The notes under the pieces were generated by a model. The model searched no databases, was not told the DNA's origin, and saw only the letters and a list, made by a program, of their open reading frames with translations. The position numbers and the translations under genes are program-made. From contig CALWET010000016.1 in the NCBI GenBank assembly GCA_944377385.1, positions 23,124 to 87,123 on the forward strand: a stretch of DNA of 64,000 nucleotides, written 5' to 3'. This document shows, one piece after another, positions 34,356-43,636 of the stretch (positions are counted from its first letter, which is position 1; each line of letters starts with the position of its first letter). The DNA comes from an uncultured Lachnospiraceae bacterium (GTDB taxonomy: Bacteria > Bacillota > Clostridia > Lachnospirales > Lachnospiraceae).

Positions 34356-35237
34356 ATGATCAAAAGCCATCGAAAAAATGTCATCCTGCTTTTTATGGTC
34401 ATTTCCCTGAGCCTTGGCTGGGGGATCATTGCCAATGCCCATGGACACCAGGGCCATCATGGCCTTACGGCGGACAGGGCCTTCGATGTCAACGGGAATG
34501 CCAGGGAGGGATTTGGCCCGGGGATACGGAGAGGAGAATGGGAAGAGACAGAGCAGGGGCGCTGCTTCAGATATCACGACGGGAGCTATGCCATAGATCA
34601 GTGGGAGATGATAGACGGAAACTGGTACTGCTTCGATGAAAATGGGTATTGCAGGTCTGAATGTATTGCGGAAAAGGATGGAGACCTGTATTGGCTGGAT
34701 AACAGAGGGCACATGCTTTTTTCCAGGGAGCTTTGCGTGGATGGGACAGCCTATATCGCAGGCTCTGACGGCAGGCTTGTCAAGGCCTCCGAGGTGTCTG
34801 AATATGACAGCTTTGCCTCAGAGCAGGCCAGGTTTATTGTTTCAGAGCTCATTAACGAGGACATGGATGAAGCCGAAAAGATCGAAACCATATTTGACTA
34901 TGTCAGATCAAATATGGAATATACGGTCTCAGGTCCCCTTAAAGACTGTGCCTATGGCGCTGCCTACGGCTTGAGGCGCAGAAGCGGAAACTGCTTTGAG
35001 TATGCGGCAGTATCTCATTATCTTTTGATGGCGGCAGGCTTTGATGACATCATAGTTTCCAGGGAGAGCGACAACAACCATTTCTGGAATCTGGTCAGGA
35101 TAAATGAGGGATGGAAGCATTTCGATACTACTCCCTGGGAACAGGTGGAGCGTATATGCATGGCTGATACGGAGCTTTTGGAGGAAAAATACTGGGACAC
35201 CCATAATTTTGACAAGTCAGCCTATCCGCTTGCATGA
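34356..35237 (+). CDS. Second cell-wall-binding-repeat transglutaminase-like protein
   Basis: 293 residues, a shorter paralogue of the preceding gene. The signal peptide is followed by one repeat block (about residues 65-135, with QWEMIDGNWYCFDENG). The catalytic blocks are RRRSGNCFEYAAVSHYL, NNHFWNLVRINEG and WKHFDTTPW, so the triad is intact. AAGGAGGAGCC precedes the ATG. Tandem duplication followed by divergence is likely, since the second copy keeps GCFD-type repeat residues but fewer units. Confidence 0.83.
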   Translation: MIKSHRKNVILLFMVISLSLGWGIIANAHGHQGHHGLTADRAFDVNGNAREGFGPGIRRGEWEETEQGRCFRYHDGSYAIDQWEMIDGNWYCFDENGYCRSECIAEKDGDLYWLDNRGHMLFSRELCVDGTAYIAGSDGRLVKASEVSEYDSFASEQARFIVSELINEDMDEAEKIETIFDYVRSNMEYTVSGPLKDCAYGAAYGLRRRSGNCFEYAAVSHYLLMAAGFDDIIVSRESDNNHFWNLVRINEGWKHFDTTPWEQVERICMADTELLEEKYWDTHNFDKSAYPLA

Positions 35238-35253
35238 GCCCAAAGAGCCATAC

Positions 35254-35333
35254 GATTTAATAAAGAGCTAAATGATTTAATAAAGAGTTATAGGATCTAT
35301 TAAAGAACTATAAGATTTAATAAGGAAGGGCAA
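35254..35333 (+). repeat. Four 20-bp tandem repeats before the SGNH-like gene
   Basis: Units beginning GATTTAATAAAGAG start at exactly 35254, 35274, 35294 and 35314. The last unit has changed to carry AAGGAAGGG, which serves as the ribosome site of the next gene. Confidence 0.85.
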
Positions 35334-35344
35334 AGAAAATACAG

Positions 35345-36445
35345 ATGGATTCGGAGATCCATAGAGAAAAAAAGAATATCCCAAGGCTGCTCAGGCTCGT
35401 ACTCAAGCTTGTACTGCTCTTTCTTCTGCTTTTCCTGCTTCAGCGGCTGTTGATGCCCAAATATACCGGATCGGTAATAGAGGGGAATTTTACGGAAGAG
35501 TATTATCTGGATACAACACCGCATGATCTCATCGTCATAGGAAACTGCGAATCCTATGAAAACATCTCTCCCATGGTGCTCTGGAGGGATTTTGGCATAA
35601 CCTCATACATCAGAGGCAATGCAAACCAGCTTATCCCCCAATCCTATTATATACTCAGGGAGACTCTGAGACATGAGCTGCCAAAGGTGGTGCTGCTGAA
35701 TATCCAGGCCATGACAGTGCCAGAGCAGACCACAGAGGAATATAACAGGATGGTCTTTGACGGTATGAGATGGTCCGTGGACAAGCTTGAAGGCATAAGG
35801 GCTTCGATGATGGAGGATGAAAGCCTGGTGGAATACTTTTTCCCACTGCTCAGATACAAAGACAGGATACTGGAGCTTTCGGGAGATGATATAAAATATG
35901 CTTTTTCGCAGAAGCCTGTACAAAGCTACAACGGATATTATCTGAGAGCCGATATCAGGCCCTATGATGAGGCTGCCTTTCCCCATGAGAGACGCAGGGA
36001 GGATTACAGCTTTTCCGAGAAAAATATGGATTATCTGAACAGGATAGCTGACCTGTGTGATGAACAAGGGATAGAGCTTGTGCTGATGAAGGCACCCTCG
36101 GCCTATCCGGTATGGGTAGAGCCCTATGAGCAGCAGATAGAGAGCTTTGCAGAGGAAAGAGGGCTGTTATATCTGAACACTTTGGAGCATGACGAGATAG
36201 GCATAGACCTGAGCAGGGATACCTATGACGGCGGACTGCATCTTAATGTATATGGAGCTGAAAAGGTATCATCGTGGCTCGGAGATATATTGACAGAGGA
36301 GCTGGGCCTTTCGGATCACAGAGGGGACCAGGGGCTTTCTGAGCTCTATGAAAGCAGGCTTCAGGCCTATGAAGCTGAAAAGAAGGCTCAGAAGGAGGAA
36401 TTCGAGGCCATAGGCTATATAAGCAAATACAGAAATGAAGGGTAG
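35345..36445 (+). CDS. SGNH/DltD-like membrane-anchored protein, O-acylation partner
   Basis: 366 residues. A single hydrophobic helix (about 18-37) anchors it and the rest is extracytoplasmic. The fold resembles the SGNH proteins that pair with MBOAT acyltransferases (AlgJ/AlgX/DltD type): a block I position reads VIGNCESYE (residues 64-72), a mid-block KVVLLNIQA, and block V is TYDGGLHLN (near 295). The usual GDS serine position appears as Cys68, so it may use another nucleophile or be non-catalytic. It lies two genes upstream of an MBOAT gene. Likely role: acyl transfer to a surface polymer. Confidence 0.72.
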   Translation: MDSEIHREKKNIPRLLRLVLKLVLLFLLLFLLQRLLMPKYTGSVIEGNFTEEYYLDTTPHDLIVIGNCESYENISPMVLWRDFGITSYIRGNANQLIPQSYYILRETLRHELPKVVLLNIQAMTVPEQTTEEYNRMVFDGMRWSVDKLEGIRASMMEDESLVEYFFPLLRYKDRILELSGDDIKYAFSQKPVQSYNGYYLRADIRPYDEAAFPHERRREDYSFSEKNMDYLNRIADLCDEQGIELVLMKAPSAYPVWVEPYEQQIESFAEERGLLYLNTLEHDEIGIDLSRDTYDGGLHLNVYGAEKVSSWLGDILTEELGLSDHRGDQGLSELYESRLQAYEAEKKAQKEEFEAIGYISKYRNEG

Positions 36446-36538
36446 AAAACCCGGGATTTTTCTGTTATAACATAGGCATAAACAGGATATAAGGCTCCGT
36501 CATATCAAGGGGGCCATGCAAAATGGAGGGATAGTAAG

Positions 36539-37039
36539 ATGAAAGTATTAAAAAAGGCAGCAGCCCTTATGCTGATCGGTGTCATGTCCATGACAACGGT
36601 AGTTACCGTAGCAGCGGCTCAGACGGAGGAAAAGAAGGCTTACAGCTTTACCTATGAGGAAGAGACAGTTGTGCCTGGAGAGGCAGCAGCTTCAGCACTC
36701 AAGAAGCTTGGCAAGGCAAAGTCCGAGCAGCCTCTTACCAACTGCGCAGATGACAGCGGCCATGATATCTGCTATATATATGATGGCTTTGAGCTGATCA
36801 CCACAAAGAAGGACGGCAAGGAGATCGTAAGTGAGATAACCATCACAAAGGCTGATATCCCCACAGAAGAGGGCCTTGAGATAGGTGACCTGCCGGCTAC
36901 GGTCAAAAAGCTCTACAGCGGAATAAAGGGAGAGATGGGGCTTTATACCATAGAGCTTGGAGATACAAGGCTGGTCATCGACTGTGATTTTGACGACAGC
37001 AAGGTCATAGCCATCACCTATGAGTATGCGGCCAAGTAA
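36539..37039 (+). CDS. Small exported protein of unknown function
   Basis: 166 residues with a clear signal peptide (KKAAALMLIGVMSMTTVVTVAAAQ). The mature part is acidic, with two Cys (LTNCADDSGHDICYIYDGFELIT) that could form a disulfide. I do not recognise the family with certainty. Its stop overlaps the MBOAT start (TAATG), so it is translationally coupled and probably belongs to the same surface-modification module. GGAGGG is the ribosome site. Confidence 0.75.
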   Translation: MKVLKKAAALMLIGVMSMTTVVTVAAAQTEEKKAYSFTYEEETVVPGEAAASALKKLGKAKSEQPLTNCADDSGHDICYIYDGFELITTKKDGKEIVSEITITKADIPTEEGLEIGDLPATVKKLYSGIKGEMGLYTIELGDTRLVIDCDFDDSKVIAITYEYAAK

Positions 37040-38550
37040 TGGAATATATATCATATAGCTTTATATTATTTGTGGCGGCAGGGCTTGTAACATATGCCCT
37101 GCTTCCTAAATACCTGGGAAAATACATACTGCTGTTTGCAAGCCTTCTTTTTGTATGGCTTGCGGGCGGCTTTTTTTCCTTTGGATTCCTTTTGACGGGT
37201 ATCGCCATAAGCTTTTTTGGAGCCAGGGCTATAAGCAGATCCGGCAGCAGTATTGCCAGGACAGCAGTTTTTCTCTGTGTCCTCTTGCTTTTGCTGGCAC
37301 CTCTTTTTTATTTTAAATATCAGAATTTTGTTGAATATACCGTTCAGCTCATATATCAGATCAGGGGACTTGAGTATGAGCCGGATCTTATAGAAAGACA
37401 GGCTCCCTTGGGCATATCCTTTTATACCCTTATGCTCATTTCCTATACGGCAGACATATATATGAAAAGATACGCTCCGGAGCCCAGCTTTACAGGCTAT
37501 GCCCTTTATGGCTCCTGTTTCGGGCATATAGTGCAGGGTCCCATCGATGCCTATGATGAAGTGGGGCGAGACATGCAAAAGCCAGGAGGCATAAGCTACA
37601 GCGATGTGCTGGATGGGAGCCTTCAGCTTTTTGCAGGACTTGTCAAAAAGCTCATCATATCCGAGAGGCTGGCCCTTTTCGTGAATACGGTATTTTCTGA
37701 TCAGGCTTCCTTTCCGTTTTATATACTCATACTTTCTGCGGCAGCCTTTTCGCTGCAGCTTTATACGGATTTTTCCGGATGCATGGACATGGTGACCGGC
37801 ATCATGCGTATGTTTGGGATCAGGCTTTCCAGGAATTTCAGGCAGCCCTTCTTCTCGCAAAGCATCGCAGAATTCTGGAGGCGCTGGCATATCACCCTTG
37901 GTGCATTTTTCAGGAAGTATATCTATATCCCTCTCGGAGGGAACAGAAAGGGTTGGACCAGGAAGCAGCTTAACATGGCAGTAGTATTTTTCCTGAGCGG
38001 GCTTTGGCACGGAGGGAACTGGACCTTTGTCATAGGCACGGGACTGCTCCACTGTTTTTACATGCTGCTGGGGGATATATTGAGGCCTGTAAGACGCAGC
38101 CTGCTTTCATTGCTTCACGTATCTGAGGACTGTACTGCATTGAGGATCATCAGGAGCCTGTGGGTATTCCTGCTTGTGACAATAGGCTTTGTGCTTTTCC
38201 GTTCGGACAGCCTGGCCCAGGCCATGGCATATCTCAAGGGTATAGTTTCCTTCCAGAGTGGAGCCTATGAGGGACTTGAGCTTTATATGTTCGGGCTGGC
38301 TCCATCTGATGTGGCGATCATCCTCATAGGGCTATGTTTTATCTTCCTTCTTTCCCTGGGTCAGGAAAAGAAAGAGGTGACGGAGACGAAAAAAGGAGAT
38401 CATCAGGTTGCCCTGGAGCAGGGGAGCCTTTACAGGCTGATGGAATCGCGAAAGGAAGATCTCGTGCTGCTCCTTATGCTGCTTGTGATCCTTTTTGGAT
38501 GCTATGGAAGGGGCTATGATTCCTCGGCATTCATATATGCAAACTTTTAG
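37039..38550 (+). CDS. MBOAT-family membrane O-acyltransferase
   Basis: 503 residues with about 10-12 membrane helices. The MBOAT signatures are RRWHITLGAFFRKYIYIPLGGNRKG and the catalytic-His block FLSGLWHGGNWTFVIG (His near 322). It resembles AlgI/PatA/DltB-like enzymes that move an acyl group across the membrane to a partner SGNH protein. Overlap with the previous gene suggests coupled translation. The acceptor polymer is not identified. Confidence 0.9.
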   Translation: MEYISYSFILFVAAGLVTYALLPKYLGKYILLFASLLFVWLAGGFFSFGFLLTGIAISFFGARAISRSGSSIARTAVFLCVLLLLLAPLFYFKYQNFVEYTVQLIYQIRGLEYEPDLIERQAPLGISFYTLMLISYTADIYMKRYAPEPSFTGYALYGSCFGHIVQGPIDAYDEVGRDMQKPGGISYSDVLDGSLQLFAGLVKKLIISERLALFVNTVFSDQASFPFYILILSAAAFSLQLYTDFSGCMDMVTGIMRMFGIRLSRNFRQPFFSQSIAEFWRRWHITLGAFFRKYIYIPLGGNRKGWTRKQLNMAVVFFLSGLWHGGNWTFVIGTGLLHCFYMLLGDILRPVRRSLLSLLHVSEDCTALRIIRSLWVFLLVTIGFVLFRSDSLAQAMAYLKGIVSFQSGAYEGLELYMFGLAPSDVAIILIGLCFIFLLSLGQEKKEVTETKKGDHQVALEQGSLYRLMESRKEDLVLLLMLLVILFGCYGRGYDSSAFIYANF

Positions 38551-38618
38551 ACTGTGATGCCCTGCAAGCATATGAGAGAATCCGGCGGAAAATCTTTAAA
38601 ATAAATATATTTTGGTAA

Positions 38619-38656
38619 TTGTATATACAGCGTATTTTGTGTTAAAATAGTAACAA
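38619..38656 (+). promoter_or_regulatory. nfnAB promoter with Rex-like operator
   Basis: TTGTAT (38619-38624), 18 bases, TAAAAT (38643-38648). GTGTTAAAATAGTAACAA (38639-38656) matches 12 of 14 fixed positions of the Rex consensus TTGTTAAnnnnTTAACAA and covers the -10. This would tie the transhydrogenase to the NADH/NAD ratio. Confidence 0.6.
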
Positions 38657-38718
38657 TAGCGGGCTTTGACGCAGAAGAGGTTACGTCGACCGCAAATTCT
38701 TTAGGAGGAAGAGTCATT

Positions 38719-39609
38719 ATGTATCAGATACTTGAAGCTGAAATGCTGGCGGACAAGATATACAAAATGGTAGTCGAAGCGCCGTTTGTAGCCAGATCCT
38801 GTCAGCCCGGCGAGTTCCTGATCACGAAGCTGGATGATCGTGGAGAGAGGATACCGCTTACCATTTGTGATTTTGACAGGGAAAAGGGAACTGTCACCAT
38901 CATATTCCAGGTAGTGGGAGCCTCAACCCTCCGCATGGCTGAGCTCAAGGCAGGAGATGCCTTTGAGGATGTGGTTGGCCCCCTTGGCAACCCTTCTGAT
39001 TTTGTGAAGGAGCCCATTGAAGAGGTAAAAAAGAGGCATTACTGCTTTATCGCAGGTGGTGTAGGAGCAGCTCCCGTATACCCTCAGGTAAAGTGGTTCA
39101 AGGAGCATGGCATAGACTGTGATGTCATCCTTGGCACCAGGACCCACAGCACACTGATCATGGAAAAGGAGCTTGAGTCCGTAGCCACTAACCTTTATGT
39201 CTGCACCGACGACGGCAGCTACAAGGCCCACGGCAATGTTACCGTAGTGCTCAAGGATCTTATCGAAAATCAGAAAAAGCACTATGACATAGTAGTAGCC
39301 ATAGGCCCCATGATCATGATGAAGTTCGTATGCCTGGCTACAAAGGAATACAATATCCCTACCATCGTATCCATGAACCCTATCATGGTGGACGGTACCG
39401 GCATGTGCGGAGCCTGCAGGCTTCAGGTAGGCACAGAGACCAAGTTTGCCTGCGTCGATGGACCCGAGTTTGACGGACATCTGATAGACTGGTCATTGGC
39501 TATGAAGCGTATGAACACATATAAGACCGAGGAAGGCAGAGCCATGCTCAAGGCCCAGGAGGGCGAGACCCACCATGGTGGATGCGGAAACTGCGGAGGT
39601 GATAAATAA
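38719..39609 (+). CDS. nfnA: NADH-dependent reduced ferredoxin:NADP+ oxidoreductase subunit A (NfnA-like)
   Basis: 296 residues. FAD-binding RIPLTICDFD, NAD-binding FIAGGVGAAPVYPQ and a C-terminal [2Fe-2S] site with Cys in GTGMCGACRLQ and KFACVDGPEFDG match the ferredoxin-NADP reductase alpha subunit family. An additional HGGCGNCGGDK tail is cysteine-rich. With the next gene it would form the NfnAB electron-bifurcating transhydrogenase. Some databases call the same family dihydroorotate-dehydrogenase-like PyrK. The overlap with nfnB (TAATG) supports a complex. Confidence 0.85.
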   Translation: MYQILEAEMLADKIYKMVVEAPFVARSCQPGEFLITKLDDRGERIPLTICDFDREKGTVTIIFQVVGASTLRMAELKAGDAFEDVVGPLGNPSDFVKEPIEEVKKRHYCFIAGGVGAAPVYPQVKWFKEHGIDCDVILGTRTHSTLIMEKELESVATNLYVCTDDGSYKAHGNVTVVLKDLIENQKKHYDIVVAIGPMIMMKFVCLATKEYNIPTIVSMNPIMVDGTGMCGACRLQVGTETKFACVDGPEFDGHLIDWSLAMKRMNTYKTEEGRAMLKAQEGETHHGGCGNCGGDK

Positions 39610-40997
39610 TGGCTGTAGATGTATTGCACAAGGTGCCCGTCAGGGAGCAGGATCCCCAGGTCAGGGCTACTAATTTTGAAGAGGTATGCTACGGATATAA
39701 TGAGGAAGAGGCCCAGCTTGAGGCTCAGAGATGCATAGACTGTAAAAAGCCCCAGTGTGTCATCGGCTGTCCCGTTAGCATCGATATCCCGGGCTTTATC
39801 AGAGAGGTAAAGGCTGGAAACTACGAGGAGGCTGCAAAGGTCATAGGGCTTTCCTCAGCACTTCCCGCCATATGCGGACGTGTATGCCCTCAGGAGACTC
39901 AGTGTGAGGGCAAGTGCATAAGGGGCATCAAGGGCGAGCCTGTTTCCATAGGCAAGCTGGAGAGATTTGTAGCAGACTGGTCCCACGAGCATGATATAGT
40001 GCCTGCCGTAAAGGGCGAGCCCAACGGCAAGAAGGTAGCAGTAGTCGGAGCCGGACCTGCAGGACTGACCTGTGCCGGAGATCTGGCAAAACTTGGCTAT
40101 GATGTGACGATATTTGAGGCCCTGCATCAGCCCGGAGGAGTGCTTGTATATGGTATCCCTGAGTTCCGTCTGCCCAAGGAAAAGGTAGTTGCCAAAGAGG
40201 TAGAGCTGGTAAAGGATCTGGGAGTAAAGATAAACTGCAATGTCATCATAGGAAAGTCCATAACCATAGATGAGCTCTTCGATGAGGAGCACTTCGATGC
40301 TGTATTTGTAGGCTCAGGAGCTGGACTGCCCAAGTTCATGGGCATACCCGGCGAGAATGCAAACGGAGTATTCTCGGCAAATGAGTTCCTGACCAGGAAC
40401 AACCTGATGAAGGCCTTCAAGGACTATGATACACCCATCATGAGAGCAAAGAAGGTAGTAGTCGTAGGCGGAGGAAACGTTGCTATGGACGCTGCACGTA
40501 CAGCCCTTCGTCTTGGTGCTGAGACTCATATAGTATATCGTCGTTCCGAGGCAGAGCTTCCTGCCAGAGTCGAGGAGGTACATCATGCAAAGGAGGAGGG
40601 AGTCATCTTTGATCTCCTTCAGAATCCCGTAGAGATCCTTACTGATGAAAATGATAACGTAAAGGGCATCAGGATCATCAAGATGGAGCTTGGAGAGCCT
40701 GACGCATCAGGCAGGAGAAGGCCTGTTGAGATCCCTGGCTCAGAATATGAGATAGACTGCGACGCAGTCATCATGTCTCTGGGAACCTCTCCCAACCCGC
40801 TTATTTCCAGCACCACAAAGGGCCTTGAGGTAAATAAGCACAGATGTATCATCGCTGAAGAGGATACCGGAAAGACCACCAAGGAGGGCGTATATGCCGG
40901 AGGCGACGCAGTCACCGGAGCGGCTACAGTCATCCTTGCCATGGAGGCAGGAAAGAAGGGTGCAAAGGGCATCCATGAATACCTTTCAAATAAGTGA
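39609..40997 (+). CDS. nfnB: NfnB-like / glutamate synthase small-subunit family flavoprotein
   Basis: 462 residues. The N-terminal iron-sulfur domain has CIDCKKPQCVIGCPV and CGRVCPQETQCEGKC. Two nucleotide-binding folds follow (VAVVGAGPAGLTCAGDLA and VVVVGGGNVAMDAARTALRLG), ending GVYAGGDAVTGAATVILAM. This family includes GltD-like proteins and NfnB. Coupling to nfnA, with no gltB beside it, favours NfnB, which couples NADPH formation to ferredoxin and NADH. A terminator follows. Confidence 0.85.
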   Translation: MAVDVLHKVPVREQDPQVRATNFEEVCYGYNEEEAQLEAQRCIDCKKPQCVIGCPVSIDIPGFIREVKAGNYEEAAKVIGLSSALPAICGRVCPQETQCEGKCIRGIKGEPVSIGKLERFVADWSHEHDIVPAVKGEPNGKKVAVVGAGPAGLTCAGDLAKLGYDVTIFEALHQPGGVLVYGIPEFRLPKEKVVAKEVELVKDLGVKINCNVIIGKSITIDELFDEEHFDAVFVGSGAGLPKFMGIPGENANGVFSANEFLTRNNLMKAFKDYDTPIMRAKKVVVVGGGNVAMDAARTALRLGAETHIVYRRSEAELPARVEEVHHAKEEGVIFDLLQNPVEILTDENDNVKGIRIIKMELGEPDASGRRRPVEIPGSEYEIDCDAVIMSLGTSPNPLISSTTKGLEVNKHRCIIAEEDTGKTTKEGVYAGGDAVTGAATVILAMEAGKKGAKGIHEYLSNK

Positions 40998-41030
40998 TCC
41001 TTAAAGGATATGTCAGCTTTAGGCTGAGAC

Positions 41031-41069
41031 TGAGGCATACCATGCTGTGGTATGCCTCAAATTTTTTTT
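41031..41069 (+). terminator. Terminator after nfnB
   Basis: TGAGGCATACC pairs perfectly with GGTATGCCTCA, then AATTTTTTTT. Confidence 0.92.
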
Positions 41070-41084
41070 ACGGATGTGAAAAAC

Positions 41085-41150
41085 TATGGTATAATATCCG
41101 CACAAGGTGCGGACAAAGCCGCTTTGCGGCTTTCAGCGGCTCTGCCGCTG
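41085..41150 (+). repeat. 66-bp dispersed promoter/three-hairpin repeat, copy B
   Basis: 64 of 66 bases are identical to 16135-16200. Both differences keep the hairpins (one is in a loop, one between stems). The extended -10 TATAAT is at 41090-41095. It sits between the nfnB terminator and the CdaR-type gene, 53 bases before its start codon, so it is very likely that gene's promoter and leader. Confidence 0.85.
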
Positions 41151-41202
41151 TTTTACAACTCGCACAAGCAGAAGGTATGATAGTTATGGAGAGGGGTGCG
41201 AT

Positions 41203-42294
41203 ATGCTATCGAATACGACATTGAAGAACACTCTTGACGGGATAAAGGCGATCGCGGGGGTCGATCTTTATCTTTTTGATCCGGATGGAAGTCAGGTATG
41301 CTCCACTGAGCAGCCGGAACAGAAATACGAGCTCTGGGCCCAGGATTTTGCTGCATCAGAGGCTGATACCCAGAGCATGTCGGGGATCTATTTCGTCAAG
41401 ATCAGAGACAAGGGCTCACCGGTATATGTGCTTGCGGCAAAGGGAGCGGGAGATGAGACCCAGGTCTTCCTGAAGCTTGCTGCCTTTCAGCTGCAAAACA
41501 TGATCAGCTCTGACAAAGACCGGTTCGATAAAGACAATTTCCTGAAGAATGTAATACTGGACAATCTGCTTCAGATAGACATACTGGAGAGGGCCAGGAA
41601 GTTCCATGTTGAAAATGAGCTCAGGCGTCTCGTTTACATCATAAATGTGGAGGACGACAGCGACAATACCGTTATCGACGCCATCAGGCCTGTTTATGGA
41701 GAAAACGCAGGGGGCTATGTATTCAAGGTCGATGAGCAGCATATCATATATATAAGGGATATAGGAGACGAGACCTCCGACGAGGCGTTTTCTGCCATAG
41801 CAGAGGGCATGCTGGAACTCATAAATACCGAGTGCAGCGTAGAGGCATGCATTTCCTATGGCAATGCCGCCCCAGAGCTCAAGGATCTTTCCCGCTCATA
41901 TAAGGAGGCGGGCCTTGCCATGGATGTGGGACGCATTTTCTATAATGATCTCAGGATCATGGCCTATTCCAAGCTGGGCATAGGCAGGCTGATATATCAG
42001 CTGCCCATAAGCCTGTGCAAGATGTTCATAAATGAGGTATTTGGAAAGAACGATCCTGATGATCTGGACGAAGAGACCATCCAGACCATAGATCAGTTCT
42101 TCGAGGATTCCCTTAATATCTCAGAGGCCTCAAGGAATCTCTACATCCACCGCAATACACTGGTATACAGGCTTGACAAGCTGGAAAAGACCCTGGGGCT
42201 TAACATAAGGAATTTTGATGATGCCATGACGCTCAAGATAGCACTTATGGTCGATACCTATATGGATTACATAGAAAAAAATCATATAAGATGA
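41203..42294 (+). CDS. CdaR/PucR-family transcriptional regulator
   Basis: 363 residues from the ATG at 41203, which follows GGAGAGGGG. An upstream in-frame GTG at 41107 falls inside the repeat element and was rejected. The C-terminal PucR-type helix-turn-helix is NISEASRNLYIHRNTLVYRL (about 315-345), typical of carbohydrate-diacid or purine-catabolism regulators. The N-terminal part (about 10-110) is a sensor-like domain containing DLYLFDPDGSQV. Effector and targets unknown. It is 11 bases upstream of tyrS, probably co-transcribed. Confidence 0.83.
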   Translation: MLSNTTLKNTLDGIKAIAGVDLYLFDPDGSQVCSTEQPEQKYELWAQDFAASEADTQSMSGIYFVKIRDKGSPVYVLAAKGAGDETQVFLKLAAFQLQNMISSDKDRFDKDNFLKNVILDNLLQIDILERARKFHVENELRRLVYIINVEDDSDNTVIDAIRPVYGENAGGYVFKVDEQHIIYIRDIGDETSDEAFSAIAEGMLELINTECSVEACISYGNAAPELKDLSRSYKEAGLAMDVGRIFYNDLRIMAYSKLGIGRLIYQLPISLCKMFINEVFGKNDPDDLDEETIQTIDQFFEDSLNISEASRNLYIHRNTLVYRLDKLEKTLGLNIRNFDDAMTLKIALMVDTYMDYIEKNHIR

Positions 42295-42305
42295 GGTAGT
42301 TAAAG

Positions 42306-43532
42306 ATGGGAGTATATGAGGAACTGATAGAAAGAGGGCTGCTGGCTCAGGTCACTGACGAGGAAGAGGTCAGGAAGATGGTCAATGAGGGCAAGGCCAC
42401 ATTTTACATAGGCTTTGATCCTACGGCTGACAGCCTTCATGTAGGACATTTCATGGCCCTGTGCCTTATGAAGAGGCTTCAGATGGCCGGAAATAAGCCT
42501 ATAGCCCTAGTGGGAGGTGGAACCGGCATGATAGGAGATCCTTCGGGTCGTACTGACATGCGTAAGATGATGACCAAGGAGACCATTGCCCACAACTGTG
42601 ACTGCTTCAGGCATCAGATGGAGAGATTCATTCATTTCGGCGACGGAAAGAACGATGCCATCATGGTAAATAACGGAGACTGGCTTCTGGATCTCAACTA
42701 CATCGAATTCCTGAGGGAGATAGGCGCTCATTTTTCAGTCAATCATATGCTTGCCGCAAGGTGCTATGAGCAGAGGATGGAAAAGGGCCTGACCTTCTTT
42801 GAGTTCAATTATATGATCATGCAGGCCTACGATTTTTACAGACTCTATCTGGATTACGGCTGCAACATGCAGTTCGGAGGAGACGATCAGTGGTCCAACA
42901 TGCTTGCCGGCACGGATCTGATCAGGAAAAAGCTGGGCAAGGATGCTTATGCCATGACCATAACCCTGCTCCTCAATTCAGAGGGCAAGAAGATGGGCAA
43001 GACCGCCTCCGGAGCTGTATGGCTGGATCCTGAAAAGACCTCGCCCTATGATTTCTATCAGTATTGGAGGAATATCGACGATGCCGATGTCATAAAGTGT
43101 CTCAAGATGCTCACCTTCCTTCCCCTTGATGAGATCAAAAAGATGGAGGACTGGGAGGGTCAGAAGCTCAATGAGGCAAAGGAGGTACTGGCCTTTGAGC
43201 TTACCAAGCTGGTCCACGGAGATGAAGAAGCAGAAAAAGCCCAGTCAGCTGCCAGGGCAGTATTTTCAGGAGCTGCCTCAGAGCATATGCCCAGTCTTGA
43301 GCTTTCAGAGGGAGACTTTACAGATGGTGCGGTAGACATAGTGACATTACTTGTCAGCTCCGGCCTCTGTGCTTCAAGAGGAGATGCCAGAAGGAATGTG
43401 GAACAGGGCGGTGTGACCATGGGTGATGAAAAAGTGACTGATCCCAAGAGGACATATTCCAGGGAAGAGCTCAAGGATGGCATGATACTCCGCAGAGGCA
43501 AAAAGAACTTTATCAGGATCTCGGCTTTGTAA
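42306..43532 (+). CDS. tyrS: Tyrosyl-tRNA synthetase
   Basis: 408 residues. The class-I HIGH motif appears as HVGH (near residue 45, in [14 protein letters not shown]) and KMSKS as KKMGKT (near 228). [13 protein letters not shown] and [10 protein letters not shown] form the tyrosine pocket, and the C-terminus has an S4-like RNA-binding domain ([17 protein letters not shown]). It charges tRNA-Tyr. No T-box leader is present; the gene appears to be transcribed with the CdaR-type gene. Confidence 0.97.
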   Translation: MGVYEELIERGLLAQVTDEEEVRKMVNEGKATFYIGFDPTADSLHVGHFMALCLMKRLQMAGNKPIALVGGGTGMIGDPSGRTDMRKMMTKETIAHNCDCFRHQMERFIHFGDGKNDAIMVNNGDWLLDLNYIEFLREIGAHFSVNHMLAARCYEQRMEKGLTFFEFNYMIMQAYDFYRLYLDYGCNMQFGGDDQWSNMLAGTDLIRKKLGKDAYAMTITLLLNSEGKKMGKTASGAVWLDPEKTSPYDFYQYWRNIDDADVIKCLKMLTFLPLDEIKKMEDWEGQKLNEAKEVLAFELTKLVHGDEEAEKAQSAARAVFSGAASEHMPSLELSEGDFTDGAVDIVTLLVSSGLCASRGDARRNVEQGGVTMGDEKVTDPKRTYSREELKDGMILRRGKKNFIRISAL

Positions 43533-43636
43533 GGATTTCGTAAGCTTTTGTCTCATATATGGTAAGACTTCTGTGTTAAACTGATTGAACAGACATAGGT
43601 CAGGCAGTCTGAAGTTTTTTAGGATCGGAGAGCTTT

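Noticed and set aside
41107-41202. Upstream start of the CdaR-type gene (and a similar short ORF at 16157)
   Set aside because: The encoded segment is only the translation of the three-hairpin repeat; the ATG at 41203 has GGAGAGGGG.
42280-42306. T-box leader for tyrS
   Set aside because: Only 11 bases separate tyrS from the preceding gene, so there is no room for one.
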